A stretch of 8,676 nt of DNA from Planctomycetota bacterium (GCA_027021325.1 JALUUN010000418.1:1-8676); one strand, 5' to 3'. Counted from the stretch's first letter, positions 1 through 6,554 are shown. The notes: generated by a model not told the origin, from the letters alone. Program-made: numbers and translations.

Positions 1-1057
1 GGACCTGGACGTTGTCCGGGTCCACCGAGGACAGGACCGCCGAGACCAGGTAGACGTCGGCCCCCACCTCCAGGACATCCCCGCTCTTGGGCGTGAGGTC
101 CTGGCAGTTGTCGGCGTCGATGCCGTAGGTGATGTCGCGCTCGTCGGCGCTGGGGCCGGCGGCGATGTCGGAGACCGTGATGTCCAGGACGCCCAGGAGG
201 TTCGGCCTCCCCAGGTCCTGAAGGAACCCCCGATAGGGATCGTTGTCGTTGCCCGTGCGGAAAACGCGGACGATCACCGGATCGCCGCTCACGGAGGTCT
301 CCTGCGGCTCTCCCTCGACCTCGGAGATGAACCGCGTCTTCGCCTTGTTCATCAGGACGTCGGACTGGCCGAAGATCGTGTCGATCTCCGTCGGGATCCG
401 GATCTTCAGGTTGTCGTTGACGGCGTCGAAGGACTCCGGGAAACCCACGGCGTTCTGCGGCAGGCCGAGGCTCGAGCTCTGGCGTGCGGAGATCGTCGGA
501 TCCAGGATCAGGACCCCCTTTCCGGCCCGAGCGTCGTTCTGGACGACGTAGCGCACCGTCACCACCTGCGTGGCCGGGTCGCCTGCCAGGACCTGGACGG
601 AATTCGGTGTCACCGTCGAGGGCGCGATCTGTTCACTGAAGGTGAGGCGCACCGCGGCGTTGCGCGGCACCATGCTGTAGGGCGGCGGGTCCGAGCCGCC
701 CTTGGCCTGGATCTTTTCCAGACCGCTGGTGGCCGCGTCCAGAAGGATGTCGAAGGCCGAGCTGCCCCGCGGCTGGAGGATCTGCAGGTTCTCCTCCTCC
801 GTCACGGGATTCCGCGTCAGCTCGTAGTTGACGCCGTCGGCCAGGACGTCGCCGCGGATGAGGACATCCCTCTGGACCAGGATCCCGTCCACGTCCAGGA
901 CGTCCACGAGCCGGCCCCACTCCACCGTCTCCAGGGTCAGGACCCCGGTTCCGGCCCCCTGGGCGCCGAGCCCGGACGGCTGGTCCGTGTTGAAGCAGCC
1001 GGCCAGGAGCAGGGCGGGGACGGCGAGGGCGAGGGCGGGACGAAGGCTCGGGTTCAT
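1..1057 (-). CDS. Secreted lipoprotein with bacterial Ig-like (Big_5/SbsA-type) domain, 3' end cut by window edge
   Basis: I read 352 codons from an ATG at 1057 with no stop before the left edge, so the C-terminus is missing. The N-terminus is a lipoprotein signal peptide: R6, a hydrophobic stretch over residues 8-19, then the lipobox LLAGC with the lipidated cysteine at position 21. The residue after it is Phe, not Asp, which by the E. coli rule favours the outer membrane. Residues about 125-185 resemble a bacterial Ig-like domain: a 'P-R-N-A-A-V-R-L-T-F-S-E' strand followed by 'S-T-V-T-P-N-S-V-Q-V', the usual Big_5 pattern. The rest is rich in Asp, Val and Leu, suggesting beta structure, with no catalytic motif I recognise. 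It lies downstream of the pyrB operon across a 202-base gap, so it may be a separate unit. There is no strong ribosome binding site; the ATG was chosen because the signal peptide starts there. Function is unknown; a surface structural or binding role is inferred. Confidence 0.85.
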   Translation of the reverse strand, partial: MNPSLRPALALAVPALLLAGCFNTDQPSGLGAQGAGTGVLTLETVEWGRLVDVLDVDGILVQRDVLIRGDVLADGVNYELTRNPVTEEENLQILQPRGSSAFDILLDAATSGLEKIQAKGGSDPPPYSMVPRNAAVRLTFSEQIAPSTVTPNSVQVLAGDPATQVVTVRYVVQNDARAGKGVLILDPTISARQSSSLGLPQNAVGFPESFDAVNDNLKIRIPTEIDTIFGQSDVLMNKAKTRFISEVEGEPQETSVSGDPVIVRVFRTGNDNDPYRGFLQDLGRPNLLGVLDITVSDIAAGPSADERDITYGIDADNCQDLTPKSGDVLEVGADVYLVSAVLSSVDPDNVQV

Positions 1058-1143
1058 GGACTCGGCAGGGGCACACGAACGGACGGTGCGGATGAAGGCC
1101 GCGCCGGATCCACCATGGTAGGAACCCCGCGGCCCCAGGGGCA

Positions 1144-1159
1144 GCCCGGCTTGCCGGGC
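1144..1159. repeat. Perfect inverted repeat in the pyrB-lipoprotein gap
   Basis: GCCCGGC and GCCGGGC face each other across a 2-base spacer, a perfect 7-bp dyad. On the plus strand it is followed by CTTTCCC, and on the minus strand by TGCCCC. The minus-strand transcripts therefore lack a uridine run after it. It could be part of a transcript end, an RNA-stabilising hairpin, or a protein-binding palindrome upstream of the lipoprotein gene. Confidence 0.4.
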
Positions 1160-1206
1160 CTTTCCCTATGGAAGCAAGCCCCGTGCCGCGCCCGCAGGGG
1201 CCGCCT

Positions 1207-1254
1207 GGGGCCGCCCGCGGGCGCCCGGGCCCCGGAGCCGTGCGATGCCGCACG
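1207..1254 (-). terminator. Two tandem GC hairpins just after pyrB; candidate transcript end
   Basis: On the minus strand a perfect 6-bp stem, CGTGCG-GCAT-CGCACG (1254-1239), begins five bases after the pyrB stop codon. It is followed by a second hairpin at 1233-1207 with outer arms GGGGCC/GGCCCC and an inner GCCC/GGGC stem. There is no uridine tract, so this is not a classic intrinsic terminator. In such a GC-rich genome stem-only or Rho-assisted ends are plausible, and a role in 3'-end protection is equally possible. Confidence 0.35.
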
Positions 1255-1259
1255 ACCCA

Positions 1260-2576
1260 TCAGGCGCCGGCCCAGGAGAAGCCCGCCGCCTCGGCGGACT
1301 CCCGGTCCCGGAAGGGCCGCAGATTCTCCGGACGGATCCGCTGCAGGGCCGGGCTGTGGGCCGGGTGGAAGCGCCGCGTGGAGCGGCAGCCCACATAGTC
1401 CACCTTGAGAGGCTGGTCGCACCAGGCACAGAGGAACATCCGCCGTGGCCGGCCGGTGATGCGCCAGCGGGCGCTCAGGCCCTCGCCGCGGGAGACGCAG
1501 TTCTCGTTGGCGCAGCTCCCCAGAGCCGGATCCTCCTGGCCGGCCGGGAGGGGATCCAGGGCGGGGAGATCCACGAGGTCCGGCCGCAGCATGGCCAGGA
1601 AGAGGGTCATGCGCACCGGCGGACCGGCCGCCGCCTGGGCGAAGTAGCGCACCCGCGGATCCCGGTCCACCTCGACCGGGAGTTCGGATCGCCGCGGCAG
1701 AGGGTGGAGAAAAAGGCAACCCCGGAGCACCGGGTCGCCGAGCTGCTCCGGCCGGAGCCCCGGATAGGCCCGGTCCGCACGAGCCCCCCGCTCTTCCTGC
1801 AGGCGAGTGAGGTACAGGGCGTCGAGGCGCTCCAGGACGGGCCGCTCGTCGGCGAAGAGAGTGCCCTGGACCGGCGTCCGCGGCTCCAGGATGCGGGCGA
1901 CCTCGCGGCCGGTCCAGGCCTGGACCAGGGCGTGCCGCACCAGCCGCAGGCGGTAGTCCCCCTGCTCCAGGAGACGCTCCTCGAAGGCGTCCTCCCACTC
2001 CAGGCCGGGGCCGGGGAGGAGAACGAGGCGGGCGCCGCTGCGGACCAGGCCCCAGGCCAGGGAGCGGGCCGTGCGCCCGTGGAGGAGATCGCCGAGGAGA
2101 CCCACGGTGCGCCCGGCGATCCCCCCCCACTCCTTCCAGAGCACATAGAGGTCCACCAGGGTCTGGGTCGGGTGTCCCAGGCGGCCATCGCCTCCGTTCA
2201 CCACCGGGACTCCGGCATGCAGGGCGGCGAGGCGCGTCGCCCCTTCCCAGGGATGGCGCCAGACCACCAGATCGGCGTAGCTGCCGACCATGCGTGCGGT
2301 GTCGGCCAGGCTCTCGCCCTTGCGCGCCGAGGTGGTGGCCGGATCGGCCACGGTCAGGATCCCGGCGCCGAGACGCTGGGCAGCGGCCTCGAAGGAGAGG
2401 CGGGTGCGGGTGCTCGGCTCGTGGAAGACGGTGGCGACGAGGCGCCCCCGCAGGGCCTCCAGGTACTCCCGCGGCCGCGCCTCCACCTCCCGAACGCGCT
2501 GCAGGAAGGCCTCGAGGAAGTCCGGGTGGAAGGTCTCCGCCGAGTGCAGTCCCTCGAGGGGCGAGAGCAGGGACAT
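1260..2576 (-). CDS. pyrB: Aspartate carbamoyltransferase catalytic chain fused to a PyrI-type zinc domain
   Basis: Catalyses carbamoyl phosphate + aspartate to N-carbamoylaspartate, the committed step of pyrimidine synthesis, in the cytoplasm. The protein is 438 residues against about 310 for a normal catalytic chain. All active-site motifs are present: STRTR (55-59), KGES (86-89), RHPWEGA (107-113), HPTQ (135-138), GDLLHGR (162-168), TRLQEER (257-263) and HPLPR (291-295). The aspartate domain carries about 28 extra residues between GDLLHGR and TRLQ compared with E. coli. After residue ~335 a short linker leads to C355-x4-C360 and C383-x2-C386, the spacing and flanks of the zinc domain of the PyrI regulatory chain. 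The roughly 90-residue nucleotide-binding domain of PyrI is absent. The last 45 residues resemble an Ada-type metal-binding module without its cysteines. The start is 11 bases after the MnmE-like stop; the ribosome binding site is poor and a hairpin abuts the start. Catalytic identity is near certain. Confidence 0.93.
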   Translation of the reverse strand: MSLLSPLEGLHSAETFHPDFLEAFLQRVREVEARPREYLEALRGRLVATVFHEPSTRTRLSFEAAAQRLGAGILTVADPATTSARKGESLADTARMVGSYADLVVWRHPWEGATRLAALHAGVPVVNGGDGRLGHPTQTLVDLYVLWKEWGGIAGRTVGLLGDLLHGRTARSLAWGLVRSGARLVLLPGPGLEWEDAFEERLLEQGDYRLRLVRHALVQAWTGREVARILEPRTPVQGTLFADERPVLERLDALYLTRLQEERGARADRAYPGLRPEQLGDPVLRGCLFLHPLPRRSELPVEVDRDPRVRYFAQAAAGPPVRMTLFLAMLRPDLVDLPALDPLPAGQEDPALGSCANENCVSRGEGLSARWRITGRPRRMFLCAWCDQPLKVDYVGCRSTRRFHPAHSPALQRIRPENLRPFRDRESAEAAGFSWAGA

Positions 2577-2578
2577 GG

Positions 2579-2597
2579 CCGGGGATTCTAGCCCCGG
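2579..2597 (-). promoter_or_regulatory. Hairpin abutting the pyrB start codon
   Basis: On the minus strand CCGGGG and CCCCGG form a perfect 6-bp stem with a 7-base loop, ending two bases before the pyrB ATG. The loop contains the TAG stop codon of the upstream MnmE-like gene. The stem occupies the place of the ribosome binding site, and no clear Shine-Dalgarno sequence is visible. Ribosomes finishing the upstream gene would melt it, so it could make pyrB translation depend on translation of its neighbour. This role is inferred from position only, and a chance GC palindrome is possible. Confidence 0.35.
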
Positions 2598-3658
2598 TCC
2601 CCGGGGTCCGGTTCGCCCAGGAGCCGGGCCAGGCGCCGGAGCCGATCCTCCCCCCGGGGCACCGGCTCCTCCGGACCGGGCGGCGGGCCCAGCTCGCCCC
2701 GGAGCCAGTCCTCCAGGGCCGGCAGGAGCTCCTGCGGCCTCCGGCCGCCGGCACCGGTGAAGTCCGGGCGCTCCGGGCCCTCCGGGGTCCCGGGTCGGAG
2801 GCCGAGGTCGGCCCGGTTCCAGAGCAGGCGGTCCCCGGGCCCCCGGGCGGCCACCCGGGCGGCGAGTTCGGGAGCAGGCTCCGAGGAGGCATCCAGGACC
2901 CAGAGGACCCTCCAGGCACCTTCGATCTCCCGGCAGGCGGCCTCGGCCGCCGCCCGGTCGAGGGGGTCGCAGGCCGCGCCCAGGCCGGCGGTGTCCACGA
3001 GTTCGATCTCCAGGTCCTCGCCCTCCAGAGGGAGGAGGAAGCGGGCCCGGACCGGATCGCGCGTCGTCCCCGGCCAGGGAGAGACCGTCACGCGCTCCTC
3101 CCGGAGCCAGGCGTTGAAGAGGGTGGACTTGCCGGCATTGGGCGGGCCGGCCAGGACCACCCGGGGCGGCTGCTCCAGGAGTCTCCCCCAGCGCAGCCGC
3201 CGGCGCCAGCGCCGGGCCTCCTCCCCCGCCGGAGCCGGCCCTCCCGCCAGAGCCGCGAGAGCCGGGTCCACGCGGCCCCGGAGGACCGCCAGCGCGGTCC
3301 GGGCGTCCAGGCTCGAACGGGCCCGCCAGAAGCGGCACCGGTCCGGGTCGGCCGGCGGGGCCTCCTCCTCGAGCCCCGCCTCCCGGAGGCACCGGCGGAG
3401 GGACGCGGCCACGCCCTCGCCGCCGTGGAGATGGAGCTCCGCACGCCAGAGACCCGCCCTGCCCTCCTCCAGGACCAGGAGCACTCCCTCGTCCAGGAGG
3501 GTGCCGTCCGCGTCCCGCAGCCGCACCCGGCGGGGCCGCCCCGGGAAAGCCTCCGGCAGGCCCAGGCGGGAGGCGAGCCCGGCCTCCCCCCGGATCTCCC
3601 AGAGGGAGAGGGCCGCCTCCCCTGGAGGACTCAGGCGCCGGAAGTGCCCCTCGCTCAT
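2588..3658 (-). CDS. MnmE (TrmE)-like GTPase, short form lacking the C-terminal cysteine motif
   Basis: MnmE with MnmG modifies wobble uridine 34 of certain tRNAs; this protein has MnmE architecture but is 356 residues against about 450. Residues 1-98 match the folate-binding N-terminal domain, including PPGEAALSLW near the start, DADGTLLDE (49-57) and AELHLHGG (73-80). The G domain has a P-loop GPPNAGKST (171-179) with the Asn that supports potassium-dependent GTPases, GTTRD (197-201), DTAG (222-225), NRAD for NKxD (281-284) and a G5-like TGAGG (301-305). The position matching the catalytic Glu282 of E. coli MnmE appears to be Asp234. The helical domain is short, and the C-terminal C-[IVL]-G-K motif with the catalytic cysteine is missing; the protein ends in an Arg/Pro-rich tail. 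The ATG overlaps the coaX stop by 4 bases (ATGA). It may be a divergent MnmE or a paralogue with another role. A full-length mnmE elsewhere in the genome would favour the latter. Confidence 0.8.
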   Translation of the reverse strand: MSEGHFRRLSPPGEAALSLWEIRGEAGLASRLGLPEAFPGRPRRVRLRDADGTLLDEGVLLVLEEGRAGLWRAELHLHGGEGVAASLRRCLREAGLEEEAPPADPDRCRFWRARSSLDARTALAVLRGRVDPALAALAGGPAPAGEEARRWRRRLRWGRLLEQPPRVVLAGPPNAGKSTLFNAWLREERVTVSPWPGTTRDPVRARFLLPLEGEDLEIELVDTAGLGAACDPLDRAAAEAACREIEGAWRVLWVLDASSEPAPELAARVAARGPGDRLLWNRADLGLRPGTPEGPERPDFTGAGGRRPQELLPALEDWLRGELGPPPGPEEPVPRGEDRLRRLARLLGEPDPGDRG

Positions 3659-4404
3659 GCCGCGTCCGCCGCCAGGGCGGCCAGACCCTCCAGGACCAGG
3701 CCTCGGGCCCGGAACCAGGGGCGCCGGAGCCAGGCCTGGAGGCGTTCGGCATCACCTCCGGTCAGGAAGCGCGCCGGCTCCTCCCCGAGGAAGGGTTCCC
3801 AGGCCGCCAGCAGGGCCTCCAGGGCGGCCGCCAGGGCACCCCGGGTCCCCGCCGCCAGGGCGGCGGCGGTGGCATCCGGCGGTCCCGGGGGCACGGGGTC
3901 GGGAGCCGGAGCCGGCAGGTGCGGCGTGGCCCGGGCCAGGGCCTCCTCCTGAGCACCCAGCCCGGGCCCGATGGCGCCCCCGAGGAAGGCCCCCGAGACG
4001 TCCATGAGATCCAGGGTCCAGGCGCTCCCCAGGTCGGCCACCGCCACGGGCCGCGCCCGCCCCCCGCGCCGGGTCCGGAGCCAGGCCGCCCGGGCGGCGA
4101 GGATGCGGTCGCTTCCCGTGCCGCGGCTGCGCACCGGGAAGGGCCAGCCGCCCTCGCCGGCGAAGGACACCGCCCCCGGGGCCAGGGCCTCCAGCCGCCC
4201 GCGCAGCTCCGGGCGCGTGCAGGAGACCCAGACCCGGCCCGGCCAGGGCCGCGGGCAGCCGGCCCGGCGGAGCGCCTCCTCCCAGTCCTCCTCGAGAGCC
4301 AGGACCGGTCCGGCCACGAGACCGCCGCCCGGAGTCCAGCGCCCGGTCTTCAGCCGGCGATTGCCGGCGTCCAGGAGGAGCACGGCGTCCCCGGGGCCGC
4401 TCAC
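3655..4404 (-). CDS. coaX: Type III pantothenate kinase (CoaX)
   Basis: Phosphorylates pantothenate, the first step of coenzyme A synthesis, in the cytoplasm. The protein is 249 residues, normal for the family, which belongs to the ASKHA fold. Visible motifs in order: the nucleotide-binding LLLDAGNRRLK (residues 9-19, catalytic-type Asp12), GSDR (97-100) matching the family GxDR, ADLGSAWTLDL (123-133) matching D-x-G-T/S-x-x-T, then GGAIGPGL (142-149), and LTGGDAERL (214-222) near the C-terminus. The DAGNRRLK form and the Ala-rich C-terminal helices resemble the CoaX versions of proteobacteria. The GTG start overlaps the TGA of the GspC-like gene by 4 bases (GTGA), and the stop overlaps the ATG of the MnmE-like gene in the same way, so translation is probably coupled along all three. 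Type III kinases are insensitive to coenzyme A feedback; that is family knowledge, not visible here. Confidence 0.9.
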   Translation of the reverse strand: MSGPGDAVLLLDAGNRRLKTGRWTPGGGLVAGPVLALEEDWEEALRRAGCPRPWPGRVWVSCTRPELRGRLEALAPGAVSFAGEGGWPFPVRSRGTGSDRILAARAAWLRTRRGGRARPVAVADLGSAWTLDLMDVSGAFLGGAIGPGLGAQEEALARATPHLPAPAPDPVPPGPPDATAAALAAGTRGALAAALEALLAAWEPFLGEEPARFLTGGDAERLQAWLRRPWFRARGLVLEGLAALAADAA

Positions 4405-5426
4405 CGCCGCGGGATGCGGTAGCGCAGGGTGCGGACCTGGCCGTAGCGCTCGACCTGGATCTCCAGGGTGTCCAGGTCCTTCTGCGTCCGGGCCCAGCGC
4501 AGGAGTTCGGCCCGATCGCGGGCAGGCTGCCCGTTCACGCTCAGGATCAGGTCCTCGGGCTCGAGCCCCTGGCGCGAGAACACGCTGTCGGGCTCGAGGG
4601 AACGGATGCGCAGCCCGCGGACCTCGCCCGTCCGCGGATCGCGTTCGGGCTTCACCTGGACCGCGCTCAGGATCTCCTCGTCGGACATCCGGCCCAGGGT
4701 CTCGACGTCCTCGGTGCCCAGTTCGTAGAGGTTCGGATCCGTCGGATCGCGGCGGGTGTGCACCGGTGCCGCCGGCGCCGCACGGAGGGCTTCGCCGTCA
4801 CCGCCGACGAGAACGCTTCCGGTGTCCACTTCGAAGGCCGGCGTGCGCAACGTCAGAATGGAGGGCGTCCCCTCGGGCGCGTCGAGGATCTCCAGATCCA
4901 CCTCCCGCTCGCCGATGGAACGCACGACCAGCTTCACCCCGGGCTTGCCGGGATGGGTGACGGGTTCGCCCGGACTGTAGAGGTCCCCGAGGTCCCTGCC
5001 GGGCTCCACGGGCACGCCCACCGGCCGGATGTAGGCGACGCTGCGTTCGGCGCTGCTTGGATCCAGGGCGATGAAAGGCACTTCGAAATCGGAGGCGCTG
5101 ACCCGGGGCCGGGGCGCAGGAGGCTTGTTGCCGCCGGTCGCCCGCGGCTTCTCGCGGCCGATGATGTTGGACTCGTAGAGGACCGCGAAGGCGCTCCAGT
5201 CGGGGATGTGCCCGAGATGGGAGTTGGGGTCGGCCCGCTCGAAGGTGCGCACATAGTCCTCCACCTCGAAGCGCCGCAGGATCACGTCCTTCTCCTTCAT
5301 GAACTGAAGGAAGGTCCGGGCGAAACCGGCCAGACTGGCCAGGGCCACCAGGATGCAGACGAGGCGGAGGAGGCGGTAACTCACCGGTCGGGGCCGGGGC
5401 CGGGCCCCGGGCCGGGAGTCTCCCAC
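4401..5426 (-). CDS. GspC-like inner-membrane protein with HR-like and PDZ domains
   Basis: The 341-residue protein has an Arg/Pro-rich N-terminus, one membrane helix at about residues 17-40, a periplasmic region, and a C-terminal PDZ domain at about 255-337. The PDZ contains 'GLRIRSLEPDSVFSRQGLEP' (271-290) followed by a loop with SVNGQ, a pattern typical of GspC of type II secretion. Residues 114-193 (FEVPFIALDPSSAERSVAYI, then PGVKLVVRSIG and VDLEIL) resemble the homology region through which GspC contacts the secretin GspD. Family role: linking the inner-membrane assembly platform to the secretin. No other secretion gene is in the window, so it may serve a distant gsp locus or be a stand-alone anchored PDZ protein. 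The GTG at 5426 gives the longest form; a GTG at 5384 would start just before the membrane helix (MSYRLLRLV) and is equally possible. It follows obg after 79 bases and overlaps coaX by 4. Confidence 0.7.
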   Translation of the reverse strand: MGDSRPGARPRPRPVSYRLLRLVCILVALASLAGFARTFLQFMKEKDVILRRFEVEDYVRTFERADPNSHLGHIPDWSAFAVLYESNIIGREKPRATGGNKPPAPRPRVSASDFEVPFIALDPSSAERSVAYIRPVGVPVEPGRDLGDLYSPGEPVTHPGKPGVKLVVRSIGEREVDLEILDAPEGTPSILTLRTPAFEVDTGSVLVGGDGEALRAAPAAPVHTRRDPTDPNLYELGTEDVETLGRMSDEEILSAVQVKPERDPRTGEVRGLRIRSLEPDSVFSRQGLEPEDLILSVNGQPARDRAELLRWARTQKDLDTLEIQVERYGQVRTLRYRIPRR

Positions 5427-5505
5427 GCCCGAGGGGCCCCTGTCCAGGAGCCTTGGGACGGCCGGGGAGGCTTCGCTCTTCCCCTCTTCGGCCCTCGGGC
5501 GGCCC

Positions 5506-6519
5506 TCAGGGGGAGGCCCCGTCGGCCGCGCTGCCGGTCCGGACCAGGGACGGCAAGGCGCGCAGCAGCCCGGCGATCCCCCGGCCCGTGACCGCGCTCA
5601 GGGCGATCCCCTCGCGCCCCAGGGCGTCGAACCAGGCCCGGGCCCGGGCCTCGGACTCTGCATCCTCCACCTTGGTCGCAACCGGCAGCCAGGGCCGGGC
5701 GGCGAGCTCCTCCGAGTACTCCTCGATCTCCGAGCGCACCGCCCGGAAAGCCTCCAGGGGGTCGCGGGCGGTAGCCGAGCAGTCCACGAGGTGCAGGAGG
5801 GCACGCGTCCGCTCGGCGTGGCGCAGGAAGCGCAGGCCGAGGCCGCGCCCTTCGTGGGCGCCCTCGATCAAGCCCGGCAGGTCGGCCACGACCACCACCG
5901 GCGGGTCGGCCCCGGTCTCGACCATGCCCAGATTCGGGTCCAGGGTCGTGAAGGGCCAATCCCCGACCCGCGGCCGCGCGGCGGAGATCCGCCGCAGGAG
6001 GGTGCTCTTGCCGGCGTTCGGAAGGCCCACCAGGCCGAGATCGGCGACCAGCTTCAGGACCAGGCGCACGGCCCGCTCCTCGGGCTCCCCGCCGGGCTCC
6101 CAGCGCCGCGGGGCCTGGTCCACGGCAGTGGCGAAGCGGGCATTGCCGCGGCCGCCGCGGCCGCCGCGGGCCAGGACCAGGCGGGCCCCCGGGCGGTCCA
6201 GGTCCGCCAGGAGGTTGCCCCGCTCCAGGTCCAGGACCTGGGTGCCCACCGGCACCTCGACGACCCGGTCGCGGCCGCGCCGGCCGGTGCGGTGACCGCC
6301 GGCGCCCGGCCGCCCGGCCTCGGCGCGCACCTCGCGCAGGCGCGCCACCCGGAACAGGGAGTTCTCGTGGGGAACCGCCTCCAGGACCACGCTGCCGCCG
6401 TCACCGCCATCGCCGCCGTCGGGACCGCCGAAGGGACGGTACTTCTCCCGATGGAAGGAGCAGGCTCCGTCCCCGCCGCGGCCACCGGCAGCGCGCAGCA
6501 CCGCCTCGTCCCGGAACAT
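5506..6519 (-). CDS. obg: GTPase Obg (CgtA), ribosome assembly factor
   Basis: Obg binds the 50S subunit and acts in its late assembly and in stress signalling. The 337-residue protein starts MFRDEAVLRAAGGRGGDG, the usual Obg N-terminus, then GGPDGGDGGDGGS (31-43) and further Gly-rich stretches of the Obg fold up to about 150. The G domain has the P-loop GLPNAGKST (165-173), FTTLDPNLG (190-198), DLPG (213-216) and SAVTGRG (308-314). The usual NKxD guanine motif reads TKVE (282-285), an uncommon form. The protein ends after the G domain, so the C-terminal OCT domain of many Obg proteins is absent. An upstream in-frame ATG at 6534 would add five residues (MRGEG). I chose 6519 because family members start with M-F/M-K-F and a purine run (GGGGAAGG) precedes it, although closely. 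The gene follows rpmA by a few tens of bases, in the conserved order rplU-rpmA-obg. Confidence 0.96.
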   Translation of the reverse strand: MFRDEAVLRAAGGRGGDGACSFHREKYRPFGGPDGGDGGDGGSVVLEAVPHENSLFRVARLREVRAEAGRPGAGGHRTGRRGRDRVVEVPVGTQVLDLERGNLLADLDRPGARLVLARGGRGGRGNARFATAVDQAPRRWEPGGEPEERAVRLVLKLVADLGLVGLPNAGKSTLLRRISAARPRVGDWPFTTLDPNLGMVETGADPPVVVVADLPGLIEGAHEGRGLGLRFLRHAERTRALLHLVDCSATARDPLEAFRAVRSEIEEYSEELAARPWLPVATKVEDAESEARARAWFDALGREGIALSAVTGRGIAGLLRALPSLVRTGSAADGASP

Positions 6520-6554
6520 GCCTTCCCCGCGCATGACCGCGGGCGGCCGCCGGC

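Noticed and set aside
1245..2591. 448-codon open frame on the plus strand opposite pyrB
   Set aside because: Antisense to a gene with every catalytic motif intact; the translation has no recognisable domain.
1054..2919. 621-codon open frame on the minus strand in another frame of pyrB
   Set aside because: It is a shifted-frame shadow: Pro/Arg/Gly-rich and overlapping the true pyrB frame.
1260..3755. Fusion of pyrB with the preceding open frame, which has no stop for 831 codons
   Set aside because: The upstream extension is out of frame with the MnmE-like gene and shows no motifs. The PyrB N-terminus begins naturally at the ATG at 2576.
2294..3952. Long open frame on the plus strand opposite the MnmE-like and coaX genes
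   Set aside because: It is Arg/Pro/Gly-rich with no family motif and lies antisense to genes with clear motifs. Long antisense frames are expected in DNA this rich in G and C.
6130..6185. Short GCCGCGGCC tandem-like repeat
   Set aside because: It encodes the Arg-Gly-Gly repeats of the Obg fold and is explained by the protein.
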